A DNA stretch of 64,000 nt from Heterocephalus glaber (taxonomy: Eukaryota > Chordata > Mammalia > Rodentia > Bathyergidae), in assembly GCF_000247695.1 (NCBI RefSeq), contig NW_004624732.1, positions 15,855,710 through 15,919,709 of the forward strand. Reading direction: 5' to 3'. The number at the start of each line of letters is the position of its first letter. Position 1 is the first letter of the stretch. Shown here piece by piece: positions 48,193-60,469 of the stretch. The notes beneath the pieces are model-generated. The model ran no database searches, was not told the DNA's origin, and worked only from the letters and a program-made list of their open reading frames with translations. The position numbers and the translations under genes are program-made.

Positions 48193-49726
48193 GGGGGATG
48201 GGGCTCGGCACCCCTCCCCAAGCCCAGGGTAACCCTTACAGTGGAGGGGGAGCCCGTTGAGTTCCTGGTAGATACCGGTGCTCAACATTCAGTTCTGCTT
48301 AAACCACATGGCCATGTTTCTGACAAAACTTCCTGGGTTCAAGGAGCCACAGGCATGAAAAAGTATTCATGGACTACCCGGAGAATGGTGGACTTGGGAG
48401 TGGGCTGGGTAACCCACTCATTTATGATTATACCAGACTGCCCCTACCCTTTGCTGGGAAGAGACTTGCTCACTAAATTAGGGGCCCAAATCCATTTTCA
48501 CCCCGGGGGCACAGAGGTCCTTGACCAGGAGGGAAAGCCCATCCAAGTGTTAACTATGAGCCTTGAGGACGAATATCTGCTACATCAGAAGCAGTCCCCT
48601 CCTGATCCTGACGTGGAACAAAGGCTTGCCTTGTTCCTGCGAGCATGGGCTAAGACGGGGGGCATGGGGCTGGCCACACACGGGACACCTGTGTTCATAG
48701 AGATAAAGCCAGGAGCCGACCCTGCATGAGTTCGCCAATATCCCATGTTCCTAGAGGCCTGCAAAGGAATAACTCCACACATCAGGAGGTTGCTTGCTCA
48801 GGGTATTCTAAGGCCCTGTCAATCGGCCTGGGACACCCCCTTGTTGCCAGTGCAGAAACCCCACTCGGATGACTATCAACCAGTGCAGGACCTCCGTGAG
48901 CCTTCCACTGGCACCCAAAAGCCAACACATCTTCACATTTGAATGAAGCGACCCTGAGCAGGGCATCAACAGACAGCTAACCTGGACCCAACTTCCTCAA
49001 GGATTTAAAAACTCCCCCACCATTTTTGACGAAGCCCTGCATGAGGACTTGGGCTGGACAGAGGCTTTCCCCACCAAGCATGAAATGGCACAGACTGTGG
49101 CCAAAAAGCTTTTAGAAGACATCCTACCAAGGTATGGTTTCCCAGTAATGCTAGGGACAGGCAATAGACCCGCCTTTGTTTGCAAGGTGAGTTGAAGCTT
49201 AGCACAGGTACTGGGGCAGATTGGAAATTACATTATGCATACAGACCCCAGAGTTCAGGACAGGTAGAGAGAATGAACAGGACCCCAAAAGAGACCTTAA
49301 CTAAATTAGCCTTAGAGACTGGCAGTGACTGGGTGGTTCTCCTTCCCTTTGCCCTCTATAGGGTATGCAATTCACCCTATAAGATGGGACTGACTCCCTT
49401 TGAAATTATGTCTGGGGTACCCCCTCCCATTATCCCTAACCTCCAGTCTAAAGTACTTGCTGAATTTGATGATCAAGAGCTATTGTTTTCTTTAAGAGGT
49501 ATTCAGCTGATCCACAAGGACATTTGGCCCAAATTGAGAGCCCTGTATGAGTCTGGACCGCCTCCCGAGCCCCACCGCTCTCAAGGTTGATGGGGTAGCC
49601 ACCTGGGTGCACTACACGCATGTCCAGCCAGCGGATCCTTCCGCGGTTCGAGAAGACTTCATCCCAACATGGCATGTGTCCAGAAATGAGGACAACCCCT
49701 TAGAACTCAAGTTCAAACGTACATGA
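48193..49726 (+). pseudogene. ERV pro-pol (protease, truncated RT, integrase C-half), broken
   Basis: In frame with gag across the UAG. Protease at about 48235-48500 keeps the catalytic DTGA (VDTGAQHS) and a GRD motif. RT begins at about 48600; it has a TGA at 48727-48729 and shows only its N-terminal part ([18 protein letters not shown], then [12 protein letters not shown]). Sequence then jumps at about 49048 to integrase, so the RT catalytic core, RNase H and integrase N-terminus are deleted. In integrase the GTGNRPAF stretch lacks the usual second catalytic Asp, while the third, Glu in QVERMN, remains. The end overlaps env at ATGA 49723-49726. Confidence 0.88.
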
Positions 49727-51459
49727 TCTGGATGCTGATTGCCTCCTGCTGCACACAAAGGAGGGGAATAAACCCCCATGCCCCTTTCAATTGGACATGG
49801 ACCATTTATAACCCAGAGACAGGACTCTGACTGCCCTTGGCTTTCTCAGTAGGACCAAGGACTACGTGATTTCCAGACCTGGAGTTTGATCTTTGCCAGT
49901 TAGCAGAGGGATCTTGGTCAAATACCCAGTGGACTGAACAGGATTCATATCCTGATTGCCATTGGAGAATATTTTATGCATGTCCTGGAGGTAAGAGAAG
50001 CTCCAAATGTGGAGGCCCAGAGACTTATTTTTGTGCAATCTGGGGATGTGAGACTAGTACATCTGGAGGCTGGCCAGTCAAAGGGGGCGACCTTACCTGC
50101 CCCCTTGGGTCATCAAAGCTTAAGTTACAGTTTATGACAAAGGGACAAAAAACCCAAGGGTGGGAGGCAGGCAAAACCTGGGGCCTCCAGTTTTGGGTTA
50201 CTCTTGGCCACCATCCGGGACTTCTGTTCACTGTCCAATTGATAGGAACACCATTAGTCTCTCATCCTGTAGGACCTAACCAAGCTTTAGTGCCTCTGAT
50301 TCTATTCAGGCCAACCAGCCCCCCAAAAGAAACTACCCCTCAGTTTCCCTCTCGAAGTGTTACTAAAATTGTTGAGGACCCAGAGCAGGACCGGAACCCA
50401 GATGACCCTCTCTGGGAGCTTATGGTCAGAACTTTTAAAGCCCTAAATACATCCAGACCTGACCTTACCCAGTCTTGTTGGCTATGCTATGACATTAAGC
50501 CCCCTTATTATGAGGGAATAGCTTTCTCAGGAAACTTTACTGAGTCAGACAGTCCTACTCTATGCAGGTGGCAACAGAAGGGGACAGCCAGGCTAACCCT
50601 ACAATCTGTGACTGGACAGGGAGTTTGTGTTGGTAGTGTCCCAGCCACTCATCAACACCTTTGCAACCAAACCTATCAGTCTAGTTCAGAAAAATATCTC
50701 ATACCCCCTTCTGATGGATGGTGGGCTTGCTCCACTGGGCTTACCCCTTGCACACATGGGAAGGTGCTCAACCAGACTGGAGGCTTTTGTGTGCTAGTAC
50801 AATTAGTTCCTAGACTATTATATCATCAAGAAGAAGATATTTTTAATTACTTAATTAGGACCCCAGGTAGAGTCAAACAAGAACCTATAACAGCCATCAC
50901 TTTGACAGTTCTCCTAGGTTTAGGATTAACTAGGACAAGAACAGGGGTCTCATCATTAGTGTTACAAAATAAACATTACAATGATTTGAGAGCAGCCATA
51001 GATGTAGATATCGAGAGGCTAGAAAGCTCCATCTCCCACCTACAAGAATCACTAACCTCCCTGGCAGAAGTGGTCCTCCAAAACAGAAGGGGGCTAGATT
51101 TAATCTTTCTACAATAGGGAGGGCTCTGTGCTGCCTTAGGTGAGGAATGTTGTTTTTATGTAGACCACTCAGGAGTGGTCAAAGAATCTATGGCCAAAAT
51201 TAGAGAGGGTATCACTAGATGAAAGCGAGAGCGAGAACAAACTCAAAGTTGGGTTGAATCTTGGTTTAATTCTTCCCCATGGCTGACTACTCTGATCTCT
51301 ACTCTACTGGGCCCCTTGCTTATTCTGTTACTACTGTTAACCCCTGGACCTTGTATACTCAATAGATTAGTCTCGTTCATCAGAGAACGCAGTAACACTG
51401 TACAGCTAATGGTACTCAGGTCCCAATACCAGCCAGTTTCTACAGACCTAATAAAATAA
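49723..51459 (+). pseudogene. ERV env (surface and transmembrane subunits), stop codons only
   Basis: Env mediates receptor binding and fusion in an exogenous virus; here it is dead. The ATG overlaps the pol stop. One frame runs to TAA 51457-51459 with in-frame stops at 49828, 49867, 51115 and 51220 but no frameshift that I can see. The surface part has the CWLC disulfide motif (50476-50487). No intact basic cleavage motif stands before the hydrophobic segment at about 50890-50930. The transmembrane part has the heptad region, the conserved segment that ends in CX6CC (51127-51153) and a membrane anchor (51287-51345), with a short tail. The longest open stretch is 50134-51117. Confidence 0.9.
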
Positions 51460-51497
51460 ACCCCCAGAGGCTCATGATTGGTCCTCTATAGCATCAT

Positions 51498-51510
51498 GAG
51501 AAGGGGGGAA
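51498..51510 (+). other. Polypurine tract
   Basis: GAGAAGGGGGGAA directly before the 3' LTR; primes plus-strand DNA synthesis in retroviral reverse transcription. Confidence 0.9.
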
Positions 51511-52105
51511 TGTGAGACCAAAGCAACTCCATTTTGCTAAAATGCACCACTCCCCTAGTCTCTCACAAATTAATGGTTAAAATATGCTTGCTTTGGGACA
51601 AAAGATACAATCTGTAACGAAGCAAAGTTCCTGAGTTAATTACTCAGCCATCTGTTTGCCCAGGAAATGAATGTTCCGGGCCCACTATCCATAGAACAAC
51701 CTGTAGATGTGCTGACTGTCAGTATGTAATGGTCATGACTATTAGTCAGTGTGTCTGCTGACCATCAGTACGTGACAGTCAGCCACTAACCTTTGTCCCT
51801 CTTTTCCCTCATAAAACCTACATGTAGCCACCCCCCAATCCCCAATGAACCTAGCCAATCAAAAATGTACACTTCATACTTGCTAAATGTCAACCAATCA
51901 TGTAACTGCTAAGTGGAAAATCCCCAAACCTTGCTGTAACCACAATAAAAACCCTGCTAATTTGAAATTCGGGGCTCTCAATTCTGATCCACTGCATTGG
52001 TGACAGTTGTGAGCCCCTTCTCGAGCTTGAATAAACGACCCTCGTGTGCTTACATTGGGATTGGCTTCCTGGTGGTCTTTGGGACTATGCAATCTGGGCA
52101 CAACG
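51511..52105 (+). repeat. 3' LTR of the ERV
   Basis: Starts TGTGAGACC; 595 bp. The final base is G where the 5' LTR has A. Poly(A) signal at 52030-52035. The 3' flank TTCAA (52106-52110) matches the 5' flank. Confidence 0.95.
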
Positions 52106-52351
52106 TTCAACATGAGCATTGAGTACATCTATTGCATAGTCCTGTTCAAGGCAAAATGTCTTCAATAAAATGTTCTAGAAATATGAGATATTTGACAAGT
52201 ATTACATCCAGTTGTTGCTCAATCCTTCTGCAATAGTATTAACTACATTCTAACATTTGACAGCCAAAGAAGTCAGGCTTGACAAGGTTGAGTGTCTTGC
52301 TTGGGTATCACAGAAAGGAAGGGCTAGACTACATTTAATCTCAAGTCCTAG

Positions 52352-52442
52352 TGGCTAATGCCACAGCTTGGTGGTACAGCATGTGATTACCATGCAGGGG
52401 GCTCTGGATCTCATCCTCAAGACCACACACACACACTCACAA
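52352..52442 (+). mobile_element. Possible degraded tRNA-derived SINE
   Basis: AGCTTGGTGGTACAGCATGTGATTACCATG resembles a tRNA-like A-box head and TGGATCTCATCC resembles a B box, followed by a CACACA run in place of an A-rich tail. No TSD found. Confidence 0.4.
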
Positions 52443-54898
52443 AGCAAAAACAACCCAAGTCTTTCTAAAACTCTGGTTCTAAATCAATCTGCAATTTCAA
52501 GAACCACATGGGGAGGAAGAAAAAGGAGAGGGAGAAGGAAGGAAGGAATGGAAAGAAAGGGAAGGAGGAACAAGTATTTAATGTTCTTACCTTCTCACTG
52601 TGGGACAGTAATGAGTACACATGACATGGCACCTGTTGGTGCTGTAAGAATGAGAGTCTCAGGGAGACTCCCTGTGGGATGTGGTGCTATTTGAGCAGCC
52701 AGCCCCATCAGGGGCAGCCCTGGGAGTGCATCAATGCCCTGAGCTTCAGGAGCTTTCTGTCTGCCTTCAGAAACTTCAAGGAACAAACACAAAGCAGCTC
52801 CCTGCAGCTTGTCCTCTGTCCCTTGTGGGCTGGGCCAGGATATGACTGTCTGGGGAGTGTGCTGAGGCCTGGGGTCAGCCCCTGGCCAGACCCCATGATC
52901 TGAAATTGTAACAAGTGGAGGAAGTGGGTAAACACCAGAAATAACAGGAGCCAGAGAGGCTCACAGAAGTCACAGAAGTGGTAGAAGGAGAGGGCATAGA
53001 GAATAGAGGGGTCAGAGCCCAAGGAAAGCAAGGAGCATTGGTGGAGGAGGAAAGTGAAGTGGATAAAGACAGACAGAGGAGGCCTGGAGAGCATGTTGGG
53101 GATATTTCTGGATGCCACTCAGAGGTGATGAGTAGGCTTGCTAGGGAGGGACAAACACTTTGGCTGTTTGAGGCTCTGCAGTAGGGTTCCTATGACAATT
53201 TGAGAGGAGCCCCTGTCAGGCTCCTAAAAGGAATTGGTGTTGGGGGCACTGGATGGTTGTGCATCTTGGAGGCATACACAGTGATCCTGGTAGGCACCAT
53301 CTCACAGAGCATGACACTGAGCATAGAGTCTCCCTCTGCCTTTAAAACAGCCACATGAAAAAGCCTGTGATCCAGATCTTGCTTGCATTCTTAAAAACAA
53401 GAAAACTTGAAGCAATGATTTTTGTTTGTTTTGCATTTATTTTGTTTAACTATAATCACTATGTAATAAATGGGTCAATGCAAGTTATCTATAGGATGAT
53501 ACTTAAAAGAAATGTAAGTCCAAGGTCCTCAAGGTCAAGCCAGTATACTAAGCAAGAATATTTAAGCACTTGACTCTCCAATTTCCTTCTACCAATTGCT
53601 TCACATTATTTCTCACTGAAGTAACTCAACTAATATAAAAGGCAAAGTTCTACCTCACAGTAAGCAGCCATGAAAAATTGAACGTGGACCTACAACCTCT
53701 CTCACATAACTCATCTCTACTCAGTGTGAATGAACAAGATCCCCCCTTGTGAATGTTTGGAAAACTCACAAAAGCAGAAAAGCTACAATTCTGGAGGAAC
53801 AGCTCATGGATTCCTGTCAAATGGAGATGACACAGGAAGGAGAAAAGAGCAGAGGAAAGGAGTAAACTGCTCTAACAAGAGCAAGCTAAACTTCAATGCA
53901 TGTCTGCAGAGATGCAAAGAAACAGAGCATATGAAGTAGCAACAGATAGTGATGAAAAGTGGCAATCCTAAGAAGTGTTTTTAGATGTACAAAAACACAT
54001 GATTATGGAGGCAAACAGCACATTGGAAACTAAAGAAAAACCAACTATTGAATTAGCTCAAAGGATTCTCCAGCAGTTTAGTTGCCAGAGATAAACAGAG
54101 AAAAATCATGAATGACAAAGAAGGCTGTCAAAAGTCCTCACACATCTGCATGAGGAATTCCAGGAGGACAGAACTAGTCCACATCAAAGGGCCAGGAACA
54201 CTGGTTTCTCTGAGCTGACAGGTTGACTCTTCTGAGGGGGTGAGCTAACTTGATGTTGCTCAGGGCACCTAAAGAAAATACGAAATACTGGGCAGCACTT
54301 GATGACATTTCATTATGAAGAAAAACGTTCCTCAACCAGCCCCAAACAGAAAATCAGTATTTAAAAAAATATCAATTGGAGATAATGACTTTGTTCACTA
54401 AAATATTGAAAGGCAGAAAACAATACAGCACAATTTACAGGCTTCTGACTAAAAATAATAAGGCAGAATTCTTTACTATTCATCATGTATGTAGAAAATC
54501 CCAAGATTGTTCCTGAAATATAAAGTCCCAGGTTGTTCTCTGCTGCTTGTGCACTCCCTCTGGGTCAGGGTGGTACATTCTCAGTGAAATCCTACAACCA
54601 AAGGCACTGAGTGGCTAGCTGAAGACAGGAAAGGCCTCAGACAAAATTGAGCTTAAAGCCCTGGAACATAAGAGAATTTCAGGTTATACAGAGAGGAATA
54701 TTTTTATTTTCATAGCAATGTATTTTTTATGAATTCAAATAATCTTTCAAATCATTATTTCATCATCCTAAACAAAAGAGCAAGTTAATTCCCAGCAGGT
54801 TGTAAAGAACAATATTCCATCATGACATGTGTCTGTGGCAGACTAAAGTGCAAGCATCACTAGCATAAGATAATGTTAAATTACAAACCAGCAAAAAT
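52443..54898. other. Intergenic region with a polypurine stretch
   Basis: 52506-52570 is almost all A and G (GGAAGGAAGG-type). The rest has no feature I can name; ORFs at 52368-52694 and 52708-53118 overlap on both strands and look like chance. Confidence 0.5.
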
Positions 54899-54911
54899 TA
54901 GAGTATTATTA
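54899..54911. repeat. Left TSD of the USP46 retrocopy
   Basis: TAGAGTATTATTA, identical to 57449-57461. Confidence 0.95.
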
Positions 54912-57448
54912 TTATTTTTTTAAACAACAAACTGACCCTTTTAATAAAAGGTACCAATATCCAAATGCTCTAATAAATACATATGTAATAAAAGTGGAAA
55001 AAGTAAAAGTAACTATAGTGAGATGAGGTTCTTCCAAAAAACTCTGTCTTGTCAAGCATTCTAGGAGTCTGAGCCAGAAAAACAGCTGCCATCTTGCTCG
55101 TTGCTCCTCCGGCCCACTAACACTTCTGTCTACCCACCTCACACCCTGCTAGCTCCAGCACTGCCTCCAGTGAGGGCTCCATTTTAGCCCTGAAACTTGC
55201 CAATGCCTCAGTAAACAGAACAAATACATTAAAAAATCAAGCTGATGGGGTGGCTGGTGGTTGTAAAGGTGCAGTGTTTCCACTGCTCTGACATGGAAGG
55301 ATGGTGGTGCTGACTGGCTAAGGACAGATGTGCTAGAGGCAGTCAGTGTGGTGTCTCAGCCCCAGGACCACAGATTGCAAGACATCAGCAGGATTGGAAA
55401 GGCAGCTTGAAAAGTTTAGCAGTTCCAGGTACAGAATAAATACAACTCACAGGACCTTACAGGAGAAAAGTGTCACTAAAAATTAACAGCATCGAGATTT
55501 TTTCCAGAAACTTGATTTTGGTAAAAAGACAAGAAGAGTGAATTTTTACTGTCCACAGAAACTTTTCCTCTTGGCTTTGCCTGCCCTGAGCTCTGTAACT
55601 TCTTAGCCCCTGGAATTCTATGGGTAGGTCAGCACAGCCCAGTGCAGACTCCAGCCACCACACACAGCTTCTCTTCACCCTGCTCTATGTGGAGGATGAT
55701 TTTTATTATCAAGTTTACTCACTTTTAAACATTTTCCCTTGCACAAACTTAAAGCTATAATTGCAGCCCTAATAGGTGAACATCTACTCAATTCTTCTGT
55801 CCTTCTGTCAGATAAGCTAAAAAATATGTAGCAATGCTTCCAGGGACAAGTTAAAGGAATGGATTGAAAGGAGACCCTTGAAGTTTCATAAACACTCAAA
55901 ATAGACTGTGATATTCCCTGGAAATGTCATTCTAATTTAGCCAGACATAAGAAGTAACATACCATTCACCCAAATCCTCAAATTAGCAACTGTTATTCAT
56001 ATAAATCTTATGACAATCTGATTGCAGTTCACTTTACCTCAAACCAAAATAAAACCAAGATAGTGCTGCGTGCAAAACAACAGGAGGAAGTTAATACAGC
56101 CAGACCACTGAGACTCAGAGTTATAACATTAGTGGGCTGCTGGGAAAGAAGGAGGTCTGTGGAGAAACTGGGTAATAGTGCTTTGAACAAAGCCCCCTAC
56201 TTGAATTAGTCCCAAGGTTCTTTAAGTTACTCTCTTGACTGATAGAATAAAATATATCCAGATTCTGAATTTTTTGATATATCTGACATCAGGCCATAGA
56301 ATTCTTCAATAGCTTGAGCATCTATTTTCTCTACAATGTTGTCATCAAACAAAAGTCAGAAACCATGACTTTTCACAATAGTAATATAATGCCCATGACT
56401 GGGGCCACTGCCACAGTGAACGACCACAGCAACCAGGTCATACATGTGGTCCAGGTTCACGGCATCACTGGAGGTGTTGAAGAGCCGGAGCTCCAGAGGG
56501 GAGACCACTCGGTAAGACATCTTGGTGTACCTGTGGAGCTGCTCCATGTACTTGAACCACTTTAGGTGCAGGGCCGAAATCATGGGGAGCTTTTTTACCC
56601 TCATCCTTTTCTGGGCCTCCTGCTTGCTGCAGCATGTTTCACAGTAATATTTTTGTTCACTACACAGTGTTTCTGTGTTGCTGAAGTCTCTAAGACAGTG
56701 TGTAATGGAAGTGTTCTTCTCCACATCAACAGAAAGTTCAAGAAAATCTTCATTTTTGCTACTAACAGTTTCACAGTTCAAGCATCAGGTTTCATTGGTG
56801 AGCATTCCCTGAAAAATCTCATGGACCCAGGTGAGTTCTGGTTTATTATTCTCTGCAGGTTCATTCATGTTGCCATTTTAAAATTTTCCATTCTGCTTTT
56901 TCTGTTTCTTCTCTTCCTGCATGATGTCCACAATAGTGTTTAGCAAATAATTAAAAAATTCGTGAGTACCCTGCTGCATGTAGTTACCAAAGAGATCATT
57001 CTCTTTTTGCAGTCTTGAAATGAACTTCTTTGGTGGAATGACTCCAACCTTCTTCTTCTGTGTGGCAATGCTGTGGAAAAGGTCTGTGAGGCATGTCAAG
57101 TTTTCTTTCTTTTTTTGCTGGGCCTTGTATGCCAACACGTTCTCACGGAACAGCGTGCAGAAGTACAATGCCTGAAGCACAGAGTTACAGTAGCATGTGT
57201 TCCCAAAATCAACCAATCCGAAGTAGTGTTCTTTGATTGGCAATTGCTCTGGACCAATGTCTTTTTCCAGAGCAGAGGCATTGGTGCCCATATTACAGAT
57301 GGAGGCGATGTTTTGGACAGTCATTAGTCTAAAGGTTGCAGCCATCCCGCACTGCCATCTTTATGAGGTGAAAACAGGACTGTCCATGGTGGAGCTCTCC
57401 AGTGAGGCCGGGCGGGCAGCGGCGAGGCGGCCTGGGGCCTGGCTTTCC
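54912..57448 (-). pseudogene. USP46P: USP46 processed pseudogene (5' UTR, coding region, 3' UTR, poly(A))
   Basis: USP46 is a ubiquitin-specific protease that works with WDR48/UAF1. The coding region runs from ATG 57324-57322 to TAA 56229-56227, intronless, 1098 nt. It shows the catalytic-Cys box ([16 protein letters not shown]), the CxxC zinc pairs (YYCETCC) and the His box (HGHYITIV). The variants [11 protein letters not shown] and NEPAENNK fit USP46 and not its paralogue USP12. In-frame stops at 56878-56880, 56785-56787 and 56356-56358 kill it; no frameshift is seen. A GC-rich 5' UTR lies to the right (57346-57448). At the left, about 1.3 kb of 3' UTR ends with ATTAAA (complement) and a T-run at 54914-54921. 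TAGAGTATTATTA at 54899-54911 and 57449-57461 is the TSD. Confidence 0.95.
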
Positions 57449-57461
57449 TAGAGTATTATTA
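57449..57461. repeat. Right TSD of the USP46 retrocopy
   Basis: TAGAGTATTATTA, identical to 54899-54911. Confidence 0.95.
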
Positions 57462-58929
57462 AATGACTGTTTTTAATGATTTTGTGTATCTCCATACTAG
57501 TGTTAAAAAAAAGCACTCAAATGTTGATTAGGGTCTTGGCTGCAGATAACATAATCTATGTCAGAAGATTAAAACACAAGGGGCTTATTAGGGATAGGCT
57601 GCTAGAATTCTCCTGAACATTGAAGAATCAGAGCTGAGCATAGGCTGAGCCCATGGGTGTTACACTCTGCATCATGAATCAAACTGGCTCCACATTAGCT
57701 GCTGTCCAACTAGGACTAGGAACTTTGGCCCAGAGTGATGACCTCCCCATATACATCAACAGCATTTATGTTAAAGGGTGCAGGGAGGTTCAGAGATTAG
57801 GGAAAGACAGTGCTCTGGAAGAAGAGTGTAGAATAAAGATAATCAATGACAGCACTATGCTGAATTGTTAGTGTATGTGGTTGTAGGAGAGATCTCCCCA
57901 TAAGGCAATAAAGGAATAAATGTCTTCAGGGGAGAACTAAGTTTTGTTTAGAGCAGAAGAGTAAATGGAATTTTCAGAGAAAAAATTAGCTATGCAGTAG
58001 GGTTTGCTAGTGAGAGTTTGTAATCCACAGGGCAGAGCTATAGGGCTTGAGTGATGAGGATGCATTGAGAGACTGGGTAAGAGTAAGTGGAAGAAAGAAC
58101 TCTAGGAGGTTCCACATAAGGGGTGCCTTAGGATTTTTGTTGTGACAAGCTAGAGAGAGTCATATGGGCATGATGAAATTATTCCTAATGGTCTGTTAGG
58201 AGCAAGAGAAAAATCTGCTCCAATTAGTTTTTCTTTTCTGAGTTGGTCTCTTAGGCTCTGCAATAGTGGAGAGGCATAATTGAATTGTATGTCCTTTCAA
58301 ATTAAATAGCATCCTTTGTAAGTTACTTGGAAACTTTTGACAGATAAATATCCATTCCCTGAGTCTTAGGCAATCATTTAGAATAAAAGAAAATTCAGAA
58401 ACATTGATATGATAGATACAAAATCTTAGCTACCTATTTCCAGGTGATAATGTAATTTTCATCTTGGTTCTTTTTCACATGTTTCTTTTTCCTAATTCTG
58501 ATTTTATGATGTCCTTGATTTAAACCAGTTTGCCTCAGTTTTCCTTGTCCTAACACAAGAAATTTCTCATTTATACCTTAACACCAGTAAGAATGACTGC
58601 CTAGCCCCCAGTAGGAGGTTTTTCTGTTTCTCCTCCTGGGATGCAAGGTTTTTACTTGTACAAGAGGAGTCTGATGTAGCAGTCAGTGTTTTTAATCTGT
58701 CTCCCAGCAGCATCCCATTTCTTATGCTTAGTCTATCAAGAGGTGCTTTCTGTGGTGTCCTGCCCTGTACTCAGTCTTTCCTATGAGCCTGATAGAGGTT
58801 CAGCAAAAATAGCTTGCAAGGGATGAAATGCTTTCTTTGTGTCTGAGATCACAGTCATTTCTACTGGTACAGTAGCACACAGCTGATGTTTTAAAAACAC
58901 ATAAAGTTTTTTAGCTGACTTTTTCTTTT
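57462..58929. other. Intergenic sequence, no recognisable feature
   Basis: No gene, RNA or named repeat seen. A short open frame at 57653-57871 has no recognisable domain. Confidence 0.5.
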
Positions 58930-59442
58930 GTAAGCTCTATTTTATTTTTTATTGGCAAATAAAAATTGCATATATTTATGTGGTAGACATATTTCAATAT
59001 ATGAATACATTGTGCATTGTGTAATAATCAGAGTAATTAGCATATTCATCATCTCAAACATTTATCATTTCTTTGAGGTGAGAACATTTAAAACCTCTTT
59101 TTTAAAAAAGCCTTTTGAAGTACCATAGAACCTGTTTTGTCACCTTACTGAGCAATCAAATAGCACAGGTACCTATTCCTCCTATCTAACCATAACTCTG
59201 TAATCCCATTGGCCAACACCTCCTCATTCCTCACCACTTCCCTCTCCTTACCTCTGAAAACCTATGTTCTATTTTCTACTTTTATGGGTTCAACCTTTAG
59301 ACATTCCACATATAAGTGAGATAACACTATCTCCTTTCCTGGCTTATTTCAATTAGCACAATGTCATCTAAGTTTATTCTGTTTTCACAAATGACAGAAT
59401 AATTTTACTTTTTAATGACTGGATAAGTATCATCTCTCTCTC
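58930..59442 (-). mobile_element. L1 3' end and ORF2 C-terminus, decayed (part 1)
   Basis: TTGGCAAATAAAAATTGCATA and following text is the complement of an older L1 3' UTR. ORF2 C-terminal complements such as TTTCACAAATGACAGAAT follow. Interrupted at about 59443 by a Tigger-like element. Confidence 0.7.
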
Positions 59443-59856
59443 TCTCTCAATACTCCTCATTTAATGACCTACCTGTTTAATGACTATTGGACTTAATACC
59501 TGCAGCTTGGATTTAAGACCTTTTGGGGTTTTTTGTACAGATCTGTACATCTTGTTTATAGAGGCTTAATGTCTTTTCTTTGTATAGTAAACCTTGTTTA
59601 TACAGTATTGCAAATTTGCTTATTGTACTGTACAGTACAGCACTGTAGTTTTATGTTGTTGTACATTACAGTACTTCATGTAAGAGTTATAGAAATAAAA
59701 GCAAAATCATCAAGTTGGAATTATCTTTGATTGCCTCTTTGTTCTGAATATTATAATGTACATACTATATACTATTTCTTATTTAGTGACCAATTCTCTT
59801 AACAATCTAGATACAGGAACTGAACTCTTTTGTTAAACAAGAAATGTCTGTATATA
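59443..59856. mobile_element. Small Tigger-like DNA element (MITE)
   Basis: A CT-rich start leads into CAATACTCCTCATTTAATGACC; the right end (59820-59856) read backward is CAGACATTTCTTGTTTAACAAAAG, a degenerate inverted partner. L1 ORF2 sequence resumes at once (CACTTTGGCTGGTTCTG). No coding content. The family is inferred from the terminal-repeat style. Confidence 0.55.
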
Positions 59857-60430
59857 ACACTTTGGCTGGTTCTGTCTATTGGCTATTATGCACAATGCTT
59901 CTGTGAACATGGGAGTACAGATGTTTCTTTGGAACACCGATTTCACTTCCTATGATTAGACATTCAATAGTGGAATTGCTGCATTATATTGCAATTCTAT
60001 TTTTAGATTTGAGAAATCATTTTGTGGTTTTCCAAAACAGCTATAATAATTTACAATACTATCAACAGCATATAAAGGTTTCTATTTCTCCACATCATCT
60101 TAAAACATTGTTATCTTTCTTCATTCTATTTATGCCAATCTAACAGGTTGAAAGTAACATCTCATTGTGGCTTTAATTTGTATTTCTCTACTGATTACAG
60201 ATACTGAGTGTTTTTCATATACCCATGTCCTTGCATATGTCTTCTTTTGAAAAATGCCTACTCAAGTTTTTGTCCTTGTTATAATAGGGTTGTTAACTTG
60301 TTATTGAGAAGTTTGAGTTTATGGTATGTTTTGAATGATGTATATTTGAAAATATTTTTTCCCAATCACTTCATCCAATTGTTTCCTTTGCTGTGCTAAA
60401 ACATTTTAGTTTAATGCCATGCTATTTAGA
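59857..60430 (-). mobile_element. L1 ORF2 C-terminus, decayed (part 2)
   Basis: Continues antisense L1 after the Tigger-like element: complement of CATTGTGAATAGTGC-type and RVKVTSHCGFN-type regions, to about 60430. Confidence 0.7.
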
Positions 60431-60469
60431 CTTACATTTAAGATCAATTCATTTGTCTATAATTGTAAA

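Larger units (their letters stand above)
45641..52105 (+). mobile_element. Endogenous retrovirus, class I (gammaretrovirus-like), both LTRs present
   Basis: A 6.5-kb provirus: 5' LTR, tRNA-Pro primer site, gag, pro-pol with a large internal deletion, env, polypurine tract, 3' LTR. TTCAA flanks it at 45636-45640 and 52106-52110, so it has stayed at its integration site. By hand alignment the LTRs differ at about 24 of 595 positions plus one indel (about 4%), many at CpG sites. Gag has an N-terminal myristoylation-type MGQTV start and a single zinc knuckle; gag and pol share one frame across a UAG; env overlaps the end of pol. Every gene carries inactivating lesions. Confidence 0.95.

Noticed and set aside
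52708..53118. 136-codon minus-strand ORF near the ERV
   Set aside because: Proline/leucine-rich without motif and overlapped by plus-strand ORFs; probably chance.
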